NCBI GenBank assembly: GCA_945889625.1 | Contig: CAMDCE010000008.1 | Location: 1 to 64,000 of the forward strand | Reading direction: 5' to 3' | DNA: 64,000 nt | Origin: Asaia bogorensis | GTDB taxonomy: Bacteria; Pseudomonadota; Alphaproteobacteria; Reyranellales; Reyranellaceae | In this document: positions 53,161 through 62,282 of the stretch, one piece after another | Layout: each line of letters opens with the position of its first letter | How positions within the stretch are numbered: position 1 is the stretch's first letter | Position numbers and translations under genes: made by a program | Notes under the pieces: generated by a model | Databases searched by the model: none | What the model was told of the DNA's origin: nothing | What the model saw: the letters and a program-made list of their open reading frames with translations, nothing else

Positions 53161-53958
53161 TTACTTCTTCGCCGGAGCCGGCGCCCTGCCGCCGCCAGCC
53201 GGAGCCTTGCCGCCGGCCGCAGGAGCCGCTGCGGCACCTGCGGCAGGAGCTGCACCTGCCGTCGCCGGAGCCGCCCCGGGCGCGCCCGGAGCCGCAGCAC
53301 CTGCTGCGGGAGCCGCCGCACCTTCGGCCGGAACCGGAGCCGCCGCCGCTGCTGCCGCATCGGCTGCAGCCTGGGCTGCCGCTTCGCGCACCACGGTCGG
53401 GGCGGCGATCGAGGCCACGGTCGCGTTCTTGTCACGGCTCACCACCCGCACGCCCTCGGGAACCGTGAGCGTCGACAGATGGATGGAGTGGCCGATTTCG
53501 AGGCCGGTCAGGTCGACGTCGAAATACTCCGGGATCGCATCGGCCCTGGTGCGCACCGTGATCTCGTGCAGCACGATGTTGAGCACGCCGCCGCGCTTGA
53601 TGCCGGGCGCATTGGCCTCGTTCTTGAAGTGGACCGGCACCTGCACGGTGATCACCGAGTCAGGACCGATGCGCAGGAAGTCGAGATGGAGCGGCTTGTC
53701 CGTCACCGGATCGGTCTGCACGTCGCGCGGCAGGACCTCGTAGCCCGTGCCCTCGACGTCGATCCTGAGTCGGTGGTTGAAGTAGCCTTCGCGGTGCAGC
53801 TCGCGCGCGATCGAGTCCGGCTGGACCGCGATCATGACGGGGGGCTGCTTGTCGCCGTAGATCACGGCGGGAATCAGTCCATCGCGACGACTGGAACGGG
53901 CGCCCCCTTTGCCGGCCCGATCCCGCAACTTCGCGACGACTTTGGTCGTCTCTGCCAT
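53161..53958 (-). CDS. rplY: 50S ribosomal protein L25/general stress protein Ctc
   Basis: 265 residues from ATG at 53958, with AGGAG seven bases upstream. The N-terminal domain (RDRAGKGGARSSRRDGLIPA, HLDFLRI) binds 5S rRNA, and the TL5/CTC domain follows to about residue 190. The C-terminal ~75 residues are almost only Ala, Pro and Gly, ending KAPAGGGRAPAPAKK. Ala-rich tails occur in alphaproteobacterial L25, but this one is long. It is co-oriented with prs, pth and ychF. Confidence 0.96.
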   Translation of the reverse strand: MAETTKVVAKLRDRAGKGGARSSRRDGLIPAVIYGDKQPPVMIAVQPDSIARELHREGYFNHRLRIDVEGTGYEVLPRDVQTDPVTDKPLHLDFLRIGPDSVITVQVPVHFKNEANAPGIKRGGVLNIVLHEITVRTRADAIPEYFDVDLTGLEIGHSIHLSTLTVPEGVRVVSRDKNATVASIAAPTVVREAAAQAAADAAAAAAAPVPAEGAAAPAAGAAAPGAPGAAPATAGAAPAAGAAAAPAAGGKAPAGGGRAPAPAKK

Positions 53959-54057
53959 CTCACTTCTCCTTGGGTTTATCCGTCTCTCTTCTCTCACTCG
54001 CGGCGTGGCCTCCAGGGGTGCCAATCGCCGGATCTCCTATATTCCCAAAAGCAGCTA

Positions 54058-54990
54058 CTAGTCGAACAGGCTCGACACCGAGGTCTCCTCGGAAATGCGC
54101 TTCATCGCCTCGGCCAGCAGCGGCGCGATGCTGAGCGGCCGCACGTTGGGCGACACCCGCACCGCCTCGGTCGGCTGGATCGAATCGGTGATCACCATCT
54201 TTTCCATGGGCGAGGCCGCGATGCGCGCCACCGCACCGCCCGACAGAACACCGTGCGTGACATAGGCCGACACCGACTTGGCGCCCTGGTCCATCAGGGC
54301 GACGGCTGCGTTGCACAGCGTGCCTGCCGAATCGACGATGTCGTCGATCAGGATGCAGTCGGCGTTCTTGACGTCGCCGATCACGTTCATCACTTCGCTG
54401 ACGCCCGCCTTCTCGCGGCGCTTGTCGATGATAGCAAGGTCGGCGTCGAGGCGCTTGGCGATCGCCCGCGCCCGCACCACGCCGCCGGTGTCGGGCGAGA
54501 CAACGGTCAGGTTGCGGTTGGTCAGCGTCTCCTGGATGTCCTTGGAGAACACCGGGCCGGCATAGAGATTGTCGAGCGGGATGTCGAAGAAGCCCTGGAT
54601 CTGGGCGGCGTGCAGGTCGAGCGTCAGCACGCGGTCGGCGCCGGCATTGGTGATCAGGTTGGCCACCAGCTTGGCCGTGATCGGAGTGCGCGAGCCGGTC
54701 TTGCGGTCCTGACGGGCGTAGCCGTAGTAGGGTATCACCGCCGTGATGCGCCGCGCCGAACTGCGGCGCAGCGCATCGATGGTGATCAGCAGTTCCATCA
54801 GATGGTCGTTGGCCGGGTAGCTGGTCGACTGCAGCACGAACATGTCCTCGCCGCGCACGTTCTCCAGGATCTCGACAAAGATTTCGTTGTCGGAGAAGCG
54901 GCGGATGTTGGCCTTGACCAGCGGCAAGGCCAGCTTGGCGGAGATGGCGTCCGCCAGCGGTCGATTGCTGTTGCCGGTGAGAATCTTCAT
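54058..54990 (-). CDS. prs: Ribose-phosphate pyrophosphokinase
   Basis: 310 residues, standard length. [39 protein letters not shown], the PRPP loop [13 protein letters not shown] and the catalytic Lys region (DKRREKAG) are intact. It makes PRPP for nucleotide, His and Trp synthesis. It begins the block prs - rplY - pth - ychF. Confidence 0.97.
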   Translation of the reverse strand: MKILTGNSNRPLADAISAKLALPLVKANIRRFSDNEIFVEILENVRGEDMFVLQSTSYPANDHLMELLITIDALRRSSARRITAVIPYYGYARQDRKTGSRTPITAKLVANLITNAGADRVLTLDLHAAQIQGFFDIPLDNLYAGPVFSKDIQETLTNRNLTVVSPDTGGVVRARAIAKRLDADLAIIDKRREKAGVSEVMNVIGDVKNADCILIDDIVDSAGTLCNAAVALMDQGAKSVSAYVTHGVLSGGAVARIAASPMEKMVITDSIQPTEAVRVSPNVRPLSIAPLLAEAMKRISEETSVSSLFD

Positions 54991-55145
54991 GAAGGCCCCT
55001 CGCGCGCCCGGCGGGACATCGTTAAGTCGTTGATTTTAGACGACAAAACGGCCATTCCCGGCCGCGACGCGGCGGACCATACCAATGTGTCCCGGCTCTG
55101 TAAACGCCCTGAAATATCGCGGTTTTCAGGCCTCGTTACGCGCCT

Positions 55146-56267
55146 TCATGAAATGTGGCGCCGCTGCCAAAACATCGAGGCAGGCCACCGCGTCTCATGG
55201 CAATACGCCGAGCGTCGCTCGTCGCGATAGCGATTGAAGCGATCTGCAGCACGCCCGACCCAGGCCGGCAATTCATCGCGGGCAGGCTCTGTCGTGCGCC
55301 AGCGCAGCATCCAATCCGCTACTTCCATTCCGGAGTTGATGGCCTCGCTGATTCCCCGCCCACAGAGCGGATCAAAGGCCATGATGGCATCGCCAACAGC
55401 TGCCCAACCGTCGGACACGACGACATGATGTATGCTCGAGCGTGCATCAAAGCCGATCCACCGACGCTGCCCAATCAAGGCGGCAACGAAGTCACTTTCC
55501 GTTTCCATCAACGGGCACTGTCTTAATTCGGTTAGCAGGAACTCCGCCCGGTCATTGCCGCCCTTCGGGAGTATGTCGGCGTCGCTGAAGAAGACCGCGA
55601 CCTGTGAGCCCTCTGGAATGGTTGCCGAATACCACCAGCCTCGCGGCGTTGCCGCGACAATCGCCCGGCCAACCACGGTGCCGCGGTCCTCTGCTCGACC
55701 GTCCTTCACGAAGGCAAGGCCCACAAGCCTGTCGATCCAGGTTCTCGATCGGCTCGGCGCAAAAGGAAGACTGGCGCCCCTGCCTGTGGCGGCGACGATC
55801 CATTTCGCTCGACCGCTTGCGACACTGTCGCCACGACGCAATCCGTAGGTCCAGCACTCGGCGTGTCGAGCTGCCGAAGTCACCCGAGCCTCGAGGAATG
55901 CCGTCGCGCCGGCGTTGCGCGCGCGCTCAAAGAGCGCCCTGTCGAATTTCCTGCGATCCACACGCCAGCTGCCTCCGTACGGGCTGAAGATATTCGGACG
56001 CCGGGCCGCGCTCGATCGTCCCCAGGCGGCGGTGATACCGAGACATGGTGCCGACCATTCCCGCTTCTCGATCTCCAGACCAAGCTGCAGCAGCGTGGGG
56101 CCAAGCGACGGCTCCAGAGTTTCACCGATCCGGAACTGCGAAAAATCGCTCGACTCGACGATGGCGACGCGACCACCGGCCTTGGCCAGCTGGATCGCGC
56201 AAGCCGATCCAGCCGGCCCGCCGCCCACGACGAGAAAATCGAGGTCGAGCGAAGGCCCCAAGCTCAT
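55146..56267 (-). CDS. lodB: LodB/QhpG-like FAD-dependent tryptophan-modifying flavoprotein
   Basis: 373 residues. FLVVGGGPAGSACAI (GxGxxG at 15-20) binds FAD. GETLEPSLGPTL, ATGRGA and the second dinucleotide motif VGDAIMAFDPLCGRGISEAI are those of the halogenase/geranylgeranyl-reductase-like monooxygenases to which LodB, GoxB and QhpG belong. These oxygenate the Trp that becomes cysteine tryptophylquinone in the partner protein. Its ATG overlaps the LodA-like stop by 4 bp (ATGA), the usual lodA-lodB coupling. It is the last gene of a four-gene operon. The assignment rests mainly on this context. Confidence 0.85.
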   Translation of the reverse strand: MSLGPSLDLDFLVVGGGPAGSACAIQLAKAGGRVAIVESSDFSQFRIGETLEPSLGPTLLQLGLEIEKREWSAPCLGITAAWGRSSAARRPNIFSPYGGSWRVDRRKFDRALFERARNAGATAFLEARVTSAARHAECWTYGLRRGDSVASGRAKWIVAATGRGASLPFAPSRSRTWIDRLVGLAFVKDGRAEDRGTVVGRAIVAATPRGWWYSATIPEGSQVAVFFSDADILPKGGNDRAEFLLTELRQCPLMETESDFVAALIGQRRWIGFDARSSIHHVVVSDGWAAVGDAIMAFDPLCGRGISEAINSGMEVADWMLRWRTTEPARDELPAWVGRAADRFNRYRDERRSAYCHETRWPASMFWQRRHIS

Positions 56268-57721
56268 GCAATGAGGTTGCTGGAGGCGCGTTGGTCCTCA
56301 GCGAATACAATGTTGCCGGCGGCGTCGCGCTGCGCAGTGATGAAACCGAGCTTGGAGAAGTTGTGCACCATTTGCAGATGCGTGCTTACGCCCCTATCCC
56401 AGGCGACTTCATCGCTCGACGCTGCCGTCCGGCGGACATTGTCAGGTCGCTGTGCGGGCCACCAGTTCCCGACACAGTCCAGGAAGTCGGCTTGCCATGG
56501 CACGGCCATCAACGCGATGAGGTCCCCCGGCCGCAACTGCGCGTGATTCAACCTGAAATCGAAGGGTACACTGTAGATCGTCGGATCTCTGGTGATGATG
56601 CCCGCTTCGATGCCCGGAAAGAATCCCCGGCCGACCGTCGACTGCAACGCGGCGCGCGTCATCCCATCGGCAGTTATGGCGTTCGCCGGTTGCGGTATGC
56701 CTTGCCAATCCGACTGGAAACGGCCCGCCGCCCACTCGGTGAGCACGAATCTCTGCTGCTTTGTCAATTTGAAGCGATTGAGGACATTCTCGTCCTCGAT
56801 ATCGAGTACGAACTTGGCAGTGGTGCCGCGTAGCTGGGCCGCTCCCGGTGTTGCGTCGGCAAGTGCCGGCCAGTCCTCGCTCACGCTGCTCCAGTCGGCG
56901 GCCTGGTTCACATAGCGATGGCGGCCTGTCCGGAGCAGGAGAGGAAACACGTCTCTGGTGAAGGATACCTGGGTGGGTGGCGCGACGCCCAGCTGCTCGA
57001 TGGCAACTTCCAGCATGATGTCGTAGAGGCTGACGATACCTTGGATCTCCGGCGCGTAATCCGGCGGACCCACAGCCACCCAGGCTGGCTCGATACCGTC
57101 GATCGTGGAACCATTCGCAAGGCGAATGCGCGCCGTGACCGGTCCGTCCGACGTGTCGTCATGCCAACCTGGATTCGTATAAAAACTTGGAAGTCCCTGG
57201 TTGGTGGGCGATGACGAGAAGCCGAAGCCGCCCAATACCAGCAAATTCTGGCTCTTGTCGGTTCGCAGTTCACCCAGGGGAACGCGGCGGCCCTGGTACT
57301 CGCCGGTGTCGAACCTGACAGCGTTCGCACTGGCGCCGGTCACCGTTCGAGGCCCCGGGTCGATCAGGAGCGGCGCCGGGTTGGCCACCAGCTGCGGCCG
57401 TTGTGGGGAGGTCGACGGGCCGCTGCCGCGCGTCACCGCTCCCTTCTTGTTCACGAGATGAACGGTCCATTCGACCACCGCACCGGCAGGGAGCTGTGCT
57501 TCGCGCGAGACACCGTTGCCATCGACCTCGAACAGGCGGAAGCGAGCGGCCTGCCGCTTGATCTGATCTTCGTCGACCTTGTACTGCTTGATCGGCGTCT
57601 CGTTGCCTTGCCCGTCGACGTCGAATCCCGGGTGCCCCGGTCTCTCCGGACCGACGTAGAACTTCGTCAGGTCGTTGCCCAACCGGGCGAATCCGATGGA
57701 AGGGTAGATGCGGAATGCCAT
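56264..57721 (-). CDS. lodA: LodA/GoxA-family protein (CTQ amino-acid oxidase family), short and lacking the usual Cys
   Basis: 485 residues from ATG at 57721, with AGGAGG five bases upstream. IYPSIGFARLGND is the LodA start, and FFPGIEAGI, IALMAVPWQADF and NWWPAQRPDN are strongly conserved family motifs. Family oxidases use a CTQ cofactor made from a Cys in (C)VGG.FFPGIE and the Trp of WWPAQRP. Here the Cys position reads STVGRGFFPGIE (Thr near residue 362); the only cysteine in the protein is C416, four residues before W420. At 485 residues it is shorter than LodA (about 726). No signal peptide. Confidence 0.88.
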   Translation of the reverse strand: MAFRIYPSIGFARLGNDLTKFYVGPERPGHPGFDVDGQGNETPIKQYKVDEDQIKRQAARFRLFEVDGNGVSREAQLPAGAVVEWTVHLVNKKGAVTRGSGPSTSPQRPQLVANPAPLLIDPGPRTVTGASANAVRFDTGEYQGRRVPLGELRTDKSQNLLVLGGFGFSSSPTNQGLPSFYTNPGWHDDTSDGPVTARIRLANGSTIDGIEPAWVAVGPPDYAPEIQGIVSLYDIMLEVAIEQLGVAPPTQVSFTRDVFPLLLRTGRHRYVNQAADWSSVSEDWPALADATPGAAQLRGTTAKFVLDIEDENVLNRFKLTKQQRFVLTEWAAGRFQSDWQGIPQPANAITADGMTRAALQSTVGRGFFPGIEAGIITRDPTIYSVPFDFRLNHAQLRPGDLIALMAVPWQADFLDCVGNWWPAQRPDNVRRTAASSDEVAWDRGVSTHLQMVHNFSKLGFITAQRDAAGNIVFAEDQRASSNLIA

Positions 57722-57784
57722 GCTGTCCTCCTGGGTCCTAGTTCGTATCGCGTTGATTGAGCAACATGCTGCACACAAGTCCGG

Positions 57785-59296
57785 TCACTGGAGTTGCTGC
57801 AACAGCGTGAGAAATTCCTGCAAATCGCCTGTCGGCGTCGGCACGCCATTGGTCTGGTCCAAGCCGGGAAAGATGCGGTCCTGTGGCATCCAGGTCTTCA
57901 CGTCCTTGAGCTCGACGACGCGATCCATGATGTCTCCCTTGATATTCAGCACCGCCTGGCGTTCGAGAACGTTGTATTTGATCGAGCTGTGGCAACGGTA
58001 ACAGTACCTGTTGAGGTAGTAGACCAGGGTGCGGTCCTGGTTGCTGTCCGGATTCCAAGGCTGGGTTCCGAAGCCGCGCTGATAGGGCGGAACGTGCCTG
58101 GTCGAATTCGCCGCGCCTGGATCATGCAATTCGAGCCACTTGCTCACTGCCCTGATCGGAAAATTTGGCGGGGCCGAGATGTCGGCAGATGCGGCGGCGT
58201 CCACGTTCTGCGCCCTTATCTCTGTGTTCAATGCCCGGATGACGTCAAAGGCCTTCTTGAACTGCGGCGTCGTCGTATCCACGCCACCGTCAGGAAGCAC
58301 CGGCTGACCGAGCGCCGTGAAATCCTCCAGGCTGAATTTGGCATCCGCGAGTCCGTAGTCCGGTTTCACGCGATCGAACCAATGGTCGGTATCGAGGTAG
58401 TTGAGCTTGCCGTTCGAAATCGACTTGCCGTGACAGTCTTCGCAGGATCGAGCCACGTAGAAGAAGTCCTTGCCCGGCGCCTCCGTCTCCGGATTGCGCG
58501 CATCGAACGAGGCCCTCAGCTTGAACCCGAGGGCCCCGGCGTCCTGGAATTGCCCCCCGACTGTCAGCGGAACGTTGTTGCCGTCGCAGTCCGTGGCGCC
58601 GCCACTTCCATTGTTGCACTTTACCAGCGGATCGTAGGCGAAGAAGTACAGCGCGCGCTTGGCGAAGGAATATGGCCCCGTTCCGGCTTTGCGAATGGCG
58701 ATGGCCTGATTGAAAAGAGAAACGTTCCTGTCCGGCAGAGGAAGCGCGGTTGGCGACTTCTCGAAGATGTTCTGCAGGAAGTGCAACGCCTCCATGCCAT
58801 TGGCGTCGGCGCTCGATCCCGGTCTCGCCTTGAAGCGAACAAGCTTTCGCCAGCCAAATGCGGCGGGGGTGGGCGGCGCCGGCGTCTCGACCTTGGAAAT
58901 CTTTGGCGCAAAGAAATAAGTTGCAAGGATGTCGGTTCCGCTTGCCTTTGCCATGAGCTGCTCGGAGGAGAGTCCGTGCAAGTCTCTCGCATCGATGTTC
59001 GGATAGCCGAAGTAGACGAGCAGGGTCTTGATCGAGCTGCTTTCAATGGTCGCCGGTGCCTCGAACTTCATCTGGGTCGCCACGACGTCGCGGTAATATT
59101 TCCTCGCTTCGTCCTCGCTTCCCGTCGCGACCTGCAGATGGCCGTGGACGAACGCACTGCCTGCGACGACGCGCCGGGCATGGTTTGGCTGTAGTGGATC
59201 TGCGGCCGTCGTCGCCATCATTCCGACGCCCATGGCCGATATGCCGACTGCCACAGGGATCGCATGCCGTAGCCACCTATGAGTATGCTGGAGCAT
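57785..59296 (-). CDS. Secreted di-haem cytochrome c of the LodA-like operon
   Basis: 503 residues from ATG at 59296, with a signal peptide (hydrophobic 12-30). Two haem motifs are present: C285-E-D-C288-H289 and C432-Y-R-C435-H436. Met470 in TWMPQDR is a possible axial ligand to the second haem. Residues 31-280 show no haem motif and no fold I recognise. Position before the LodA-like gene (63 bp) suggests it receives electrons from that enzyme or from another dehydrogenase. It could correspond functionally to the di-haem subunit of quinohaemoprotein amine dehydrogenase. Confidence 0.85.
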   Translation of the reverse strand: MLQHTHRWLRHAIPVAVGISAMGVGMMATTAADPLQPNHARRVVAGSAFVHGHLQVATGSEDEARKYYRDVVATQMKFEAPATIESSSIKTLLVYFGYPNIDARDLHGLSSEQLMAKASGTDILATYFFAPKISKVETPAPPTPAAFGWRKLVRFKARPGSSADANGMEALHFLQNIFEKSPTALPLPDRNVSLFNQAIAIRKAGTGPYSFAKRALYFFAYDPLVKCNNGSGGATDCDGNNVPLTVGGQFQDAGALGFKLRASFDARNPETEAPGKDFFYVARSCEDCHGKSISNGKLNYLDTDHWFDRVKPDYGLADAKFSLEDFTALGQPVLPDGGVDTTTPQFKKAFDVIRALNTEIRAQNVDAAASADISAPPNFPIRAVSKWLELHDPGAANSTRHVPPYQRGFGTQPWNPDSNQDRTLVYYLNRYCYRCHSSIKYNVLERQAVLNIKGDIMDRVVELKDVKTWMPQDRIFPGLDQTNGVPTPTGDLQEFLTLLQQLQ

Positions 59297-59333
59297 CGTT
59301 TGGTCCCCCCGTTCCAAGTCCTGGCGCTGCGAC

Positions 59334-60074
59334 CTATGCCGCCTTGCCGACAAGCTGCACACCAAAGCGTTGCAAGATGGGCCGAATCGGACTGACGAAG
59401 CTGTGTGCGCCATCGCCGCCGATGATGAGCCCGATTGGTTTGTTGCTCTGTGCGTCCACCACCAGCGCGCCGGAGTCGCCGCCCGTGGAGAATGGCCCGC
59501 CGGCCCCGGCGACCTGGATCACATTCTCGAAGAGATACGCGTGAGCGCCCAGGTCCAGGGTCACGCGTGAGCGAACCTTGGTAACGACACCGAGGGTCTC
59601 ACCGGTGCCGGCGCCGAATTTGCGCACGCTCTGGAACGACGCCGAAGCCATCGGAACCGGTTCTATGTCGATCAGCGGGAACTCGACGGTGACGTCGGCC
59701 TTGCTGAGAACCCGCGCAATGGCGGCATCGAAGGAATTGACCGTTCCATCGTCCTTGAGCGGTTCGAAATCCGTCAGGATCGCCAGTGGTGCCGACTGTG
59801 CGCTCGGCTTTGCAGGCTCGACGATTTGATCGCCGATCGTCGCGTCGCCTGAAAGGGCAAGAACGTGGCAAGCGGAAAGGATGTGCCAGGCATCGTCGCC
59901 CGGCTTGGTGACGAAACACCCGATCGATCCCGCTTCACCCTGGATATGGCTGATCCCTGCGCCAAAGCTTGCCGGACGGGCATGGAGCTTGGGGGTGCCA
60001 GGCGAGACGACAACGGAAGCGGGCCGCCCAGCCACCCTGCTTGAACAATCAGCGACGGGTCGGAGAAGCTGCAT
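59334..60074 (-). CDS. Trypsin-like serine protease of the LodA-like operon
   Basis: 246 residues. The chymotrypsin-fold triad can be placed at H70 (HILSACHVLAL), D116 (NSFDAAIARV) and S201 (TGGDSGALVVD), in the right order and spacing. There is no evident signal peptide, unlike most secreted proteases of this fold. It starts the operon and lies 37 bp before the cytochrome gene. A maturation role, cutting a leader or propeptide of an operon partner as QhpE does in the Qhp system, is an inference. It could also be an unrelated cytoplasmic protease. Confidence 0.8.
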   Translation of the reverse strand: MQLLRPVADCSSRVAGRPASVVVSPGTPKLHARPASFGAGISHIQGEAGSIGCFVTKPGDDAWHILSACHVLALSGDATIGDQIVEPAKPSAQSAPLAILTDFEPLKDDGTVNSFDAAIARVLSKADVTVEFPLIDIEPVPMASASFQSVRKFGAGTGETLGVVTKVRSRVTLDLGAHAYLFENVIQVAGAGGPFSTGGDSGALVVDAQSNKPIGLIIGGDGAHSFVSPIRPILQRFGVQLVGKAA

Positions 60075-60286
60075 GGACCGCTCTCGTCTTCCGAAGGATG
60101 CCTTCCGTGCGGCGCGCTAAATTGGGAACTTGCCGCTGGTCGTCGGCAAACTCTATTATCGGTTGTAAGTCTTAGCAAGCACTACCTCAACCGAGGGGCG
60201 ACAAGCGGCGGCTGATCAGGAACCGCAGTTCGAACCTTGCCTTGCGGCGACCTTCGGGGCCGGGGGACAGGCGCGGGTAATGATCG

Positions 60287-60384
60287 CCGGAAGCGCGTTG
60301 TACGAAGCGTTTCCTTCAATGGCATGTTCGGTCCGGCTGATCGCAGCGCGTTTACGCGCCTCAGCCGGACCGAACATGCTCTAG
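60287..60384. repeat. Palindromic repeat, copy 3 of 3 (reverse, truncated)
   Basis: On the minus strand it starts CTAGAGCATGTTCGGTCCGG and ends near GCGCTTCCGG; the distal ~45 bp of copy 2 are absent. Its TAG (60383-60381) is the stop of the quiC-like gene. The remaining bases of 60075-60286 hold nothing I can assign. Confidence 0.85.
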
Positions 60385-62237
60385 TCGACGGCCAGTCTTG
60401 CCTGCGCGGCAAGCCTCACCGAGGCGTTGGCAGCACCATAGCCGCGGTAGTGCCGTCGCTCGACGATCTCGAAGAAAAAGCGCTGGTCGAAGGTCTGGGT
60501 GTAGACCTGCAGATACTCGGCATCGCCGTCGCGGTCGTAGAGCACGTTGTTGGCCCGGAGTTCCTCGAGGCGCTCGGGGGCCAGGTCCATCTTGGCTTCG
60601 AGATCGTCATAATAGTTCTCGGGGATATCGAGCAGGCGCACGCCGCTTCCCTTCAGGCGTTTGAGCGTGGCGAACATGTCGTCGGTGGCGAAGGCGATGT
60701 GCTGGACGCCCGAGCCGAACAGCTCGGCCAGGAAGCGCGAGGACTGCGTGCGCTGGCTCTGCGAGGCGTTGAGCACGAGGCGAAGCCCGCCGCCCGGCGC
60801 TTCGATCACCTGGCTGGTCACCAGGCCGCCGGGGTCGGCCACGTCCTGCGGCGCGATCTTCCGGAGATCGAGCAGCGAGGTGTAGAACAGCAGCCAGGTC
60901 AGCATCTCCTCGTAGTGCATGGACTGCGAAATGTGGTCGATCCCGGTGAGGCCGGCGGCGTTCGAGCCGTCCTCGCCGGTGTCGTCGAACTCGATGTCCC
61001 AGACGCGGCCGAGGTCACTCGTCACGTCGAGGAAATAGACCAGGCTGCCGCCGACACCGCGCACCGCCGGAATATCGAGCTCGCCCGGTCCCACGGCCTG
61101 GCGGAACGGCTGGTCGAGCAGGAGCTTGGCCCGCTCAAAGGTGGCCGCCGCATTGTCGACTTTCAGTCCGAGCGCGCAGACGCCCGCGCCATGCGTCAGG
61201 TGGAACGAGTAGGCGAAGCCCTCCTTCTCGCGATTCACCACGAGATTTATATCGCCCTGCTGCCACCGTGTGACGGCTTTCGACTTGTGCAGGCCGGCGC
61301 GGCGGAAACCCAGCGCCGACAGCAGCCGCTCGAACTCCGGCGCGCTCGCGTCGTCGAGGGCGAACTCGATGAAGGCGGTTCCGAGGGCGGCCGACCGCGG
61401 CGGCAGCGTCGTCGGCTTGCCGGTCCTGGATGCCAACTGGTCGAGCATGAAGAGCAACGAGCGATGGCCGTCGACCGCGACGCTGCGCGCCGAGCCGGCG
61501 CGGAACTGATCGTTGAAGATCTCCAGCGACAGTGGGCCGTCATAGCCGGTCGCCGCCAGCGCCTCCATGAAGTCGAGCAGCGGCAGCTCGCCCTGGCCCG
61601 GGAAGTTGCGGTAGTGGCGGCTCCACGACAGATAGTCCATCTGCAGCACCGGCGCGTCGGCGACCTGGACCAGGAAGATCTTGTCGCGTGGAATGGCCCG
61701 GATGGCGCCGAGGTCGGTCTTGCGGGCAAGGATATGGAAAGTGTCGAGGACCAGCCCGACAGCGGGATGGTCGGCGCGGCGCACCGCTTCCCAGGCGTCG
61801 CGATAGTCGTTGATGTGACGGCCCCAGGCGAGCGCCTCGAAGGCGATCCGTAGGCCGTGCCTGGCCGCCCGCTCACCCAGCTCGCGCAGGTCGGCGGCGG
61901 CCCGGTCGATGCCGCCCAGCGACTCAGGCGAGACATTGCTGCAGATCATCAGGAGATCGCAGCCCAGCTCCTTCATCACGTCGAACTTGCGTTCGGCATG
62001 GGCGAAGACGCGGGCGCGCTGGTTGTCGGGCATGCCCTCGAAATCGCGGAACGGCTGGAGTGTGACGATCTCGAGGCCAAGCTCGGCGCAGCCCCGCCGG
62101 ACGTCGGAGGGCGTGCCATTGAAGGTCACCAGATCGTTCTCGAAGATCTCGACGGCCTCGAACCGCGCCGCCGCGATCGCCTCGAGCTTTTCGCCGAGAC
62201 CGCCACTCAGGGAAACCGTCGCGATCGAGGTCTTCAT
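60381..62237 (-). CDS. quiC: 3-Dehydroshikimate dehydratase fused to a 4-hydroxyphenylpyruvate-dioxygenase-like domain (QuiC type)
   Basis: 618 residues. Residues 1-280 are a sugar-phosphate-isomerase-like barrel (AVEIFENDLVTF, IAFEALAWGRHINDY, GLVLDTFHILARK, LVQVADAPVLQMDYLSWSRH), the dehydroshikimate dehydratase part. Residues about 290-610 are an HPPD-like double VOC domain with iron ligands in GIDHISQSMHYEEML, GVQHIAFATDDMF and FFFEIVERR. The fusion is the QuiC1 form, giving protocatechuate from 3-dehydroshikimate; the role of the HPPD half is unclear. It is followed upstream by aroQ and aroE genes in one operon. Confidence 0.88.
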   Translation of the reverse strand: MKTSIATVSLSGGLGEKLEAIAAARFEAVEIFENDLVTFNGTPSDVRRGCAELGLEIVTLQPFRDFEGMPDNQRARVFAHAERKFDVMKELGCDLLMICSNVSPESLGGIDRAAADLRELGERAARHGLRIAFEALAWGRHINDYRDAWEAVRRADHPAVGLVLDTFHILARKTDLGAIRAIPRDKIFLVQVADAPVLQMDYLSWSRHYRNFPGQGELPLLDFMEALAATGYDGPLSLEIFNDQFRAGSARSVAVDGHRSLLFMLDQLASRTGKPTTLPPRSAALGTAFIEFALDDASAPEFERLLSALGFRRAGLHKSKAVTRWQQGDINLVVNREKEGFAYSFHLTHGAGVCALGLKVDNAAATFERAKLLLDQPFRQAVGPGELDIPAVRGVGGSLVYFLDVTSDLGRVWDIEFDDTGEDGSNAAGLTGIDHISQSMHYEEMLTWLLFYTSLLDLRKIAPQDVADPGGLVTSQVIEAPGGGLRLVLNASQSQRTQSSRFLAELFGSGVQHIAFATDDMFATLKRLKGSGVRLLDIPENYYDDLEAKMDLAPERLEELRANNVLYDRDGDAEYLQVYTQTFDQRFFFEIVERRHYRGYGAANASVRLAAQARLAVD

Positions 62238-62282
62238 GGCGTCACCTCCGGTTTGACGTCTCCGTCACTGTCCGCACTTCGC

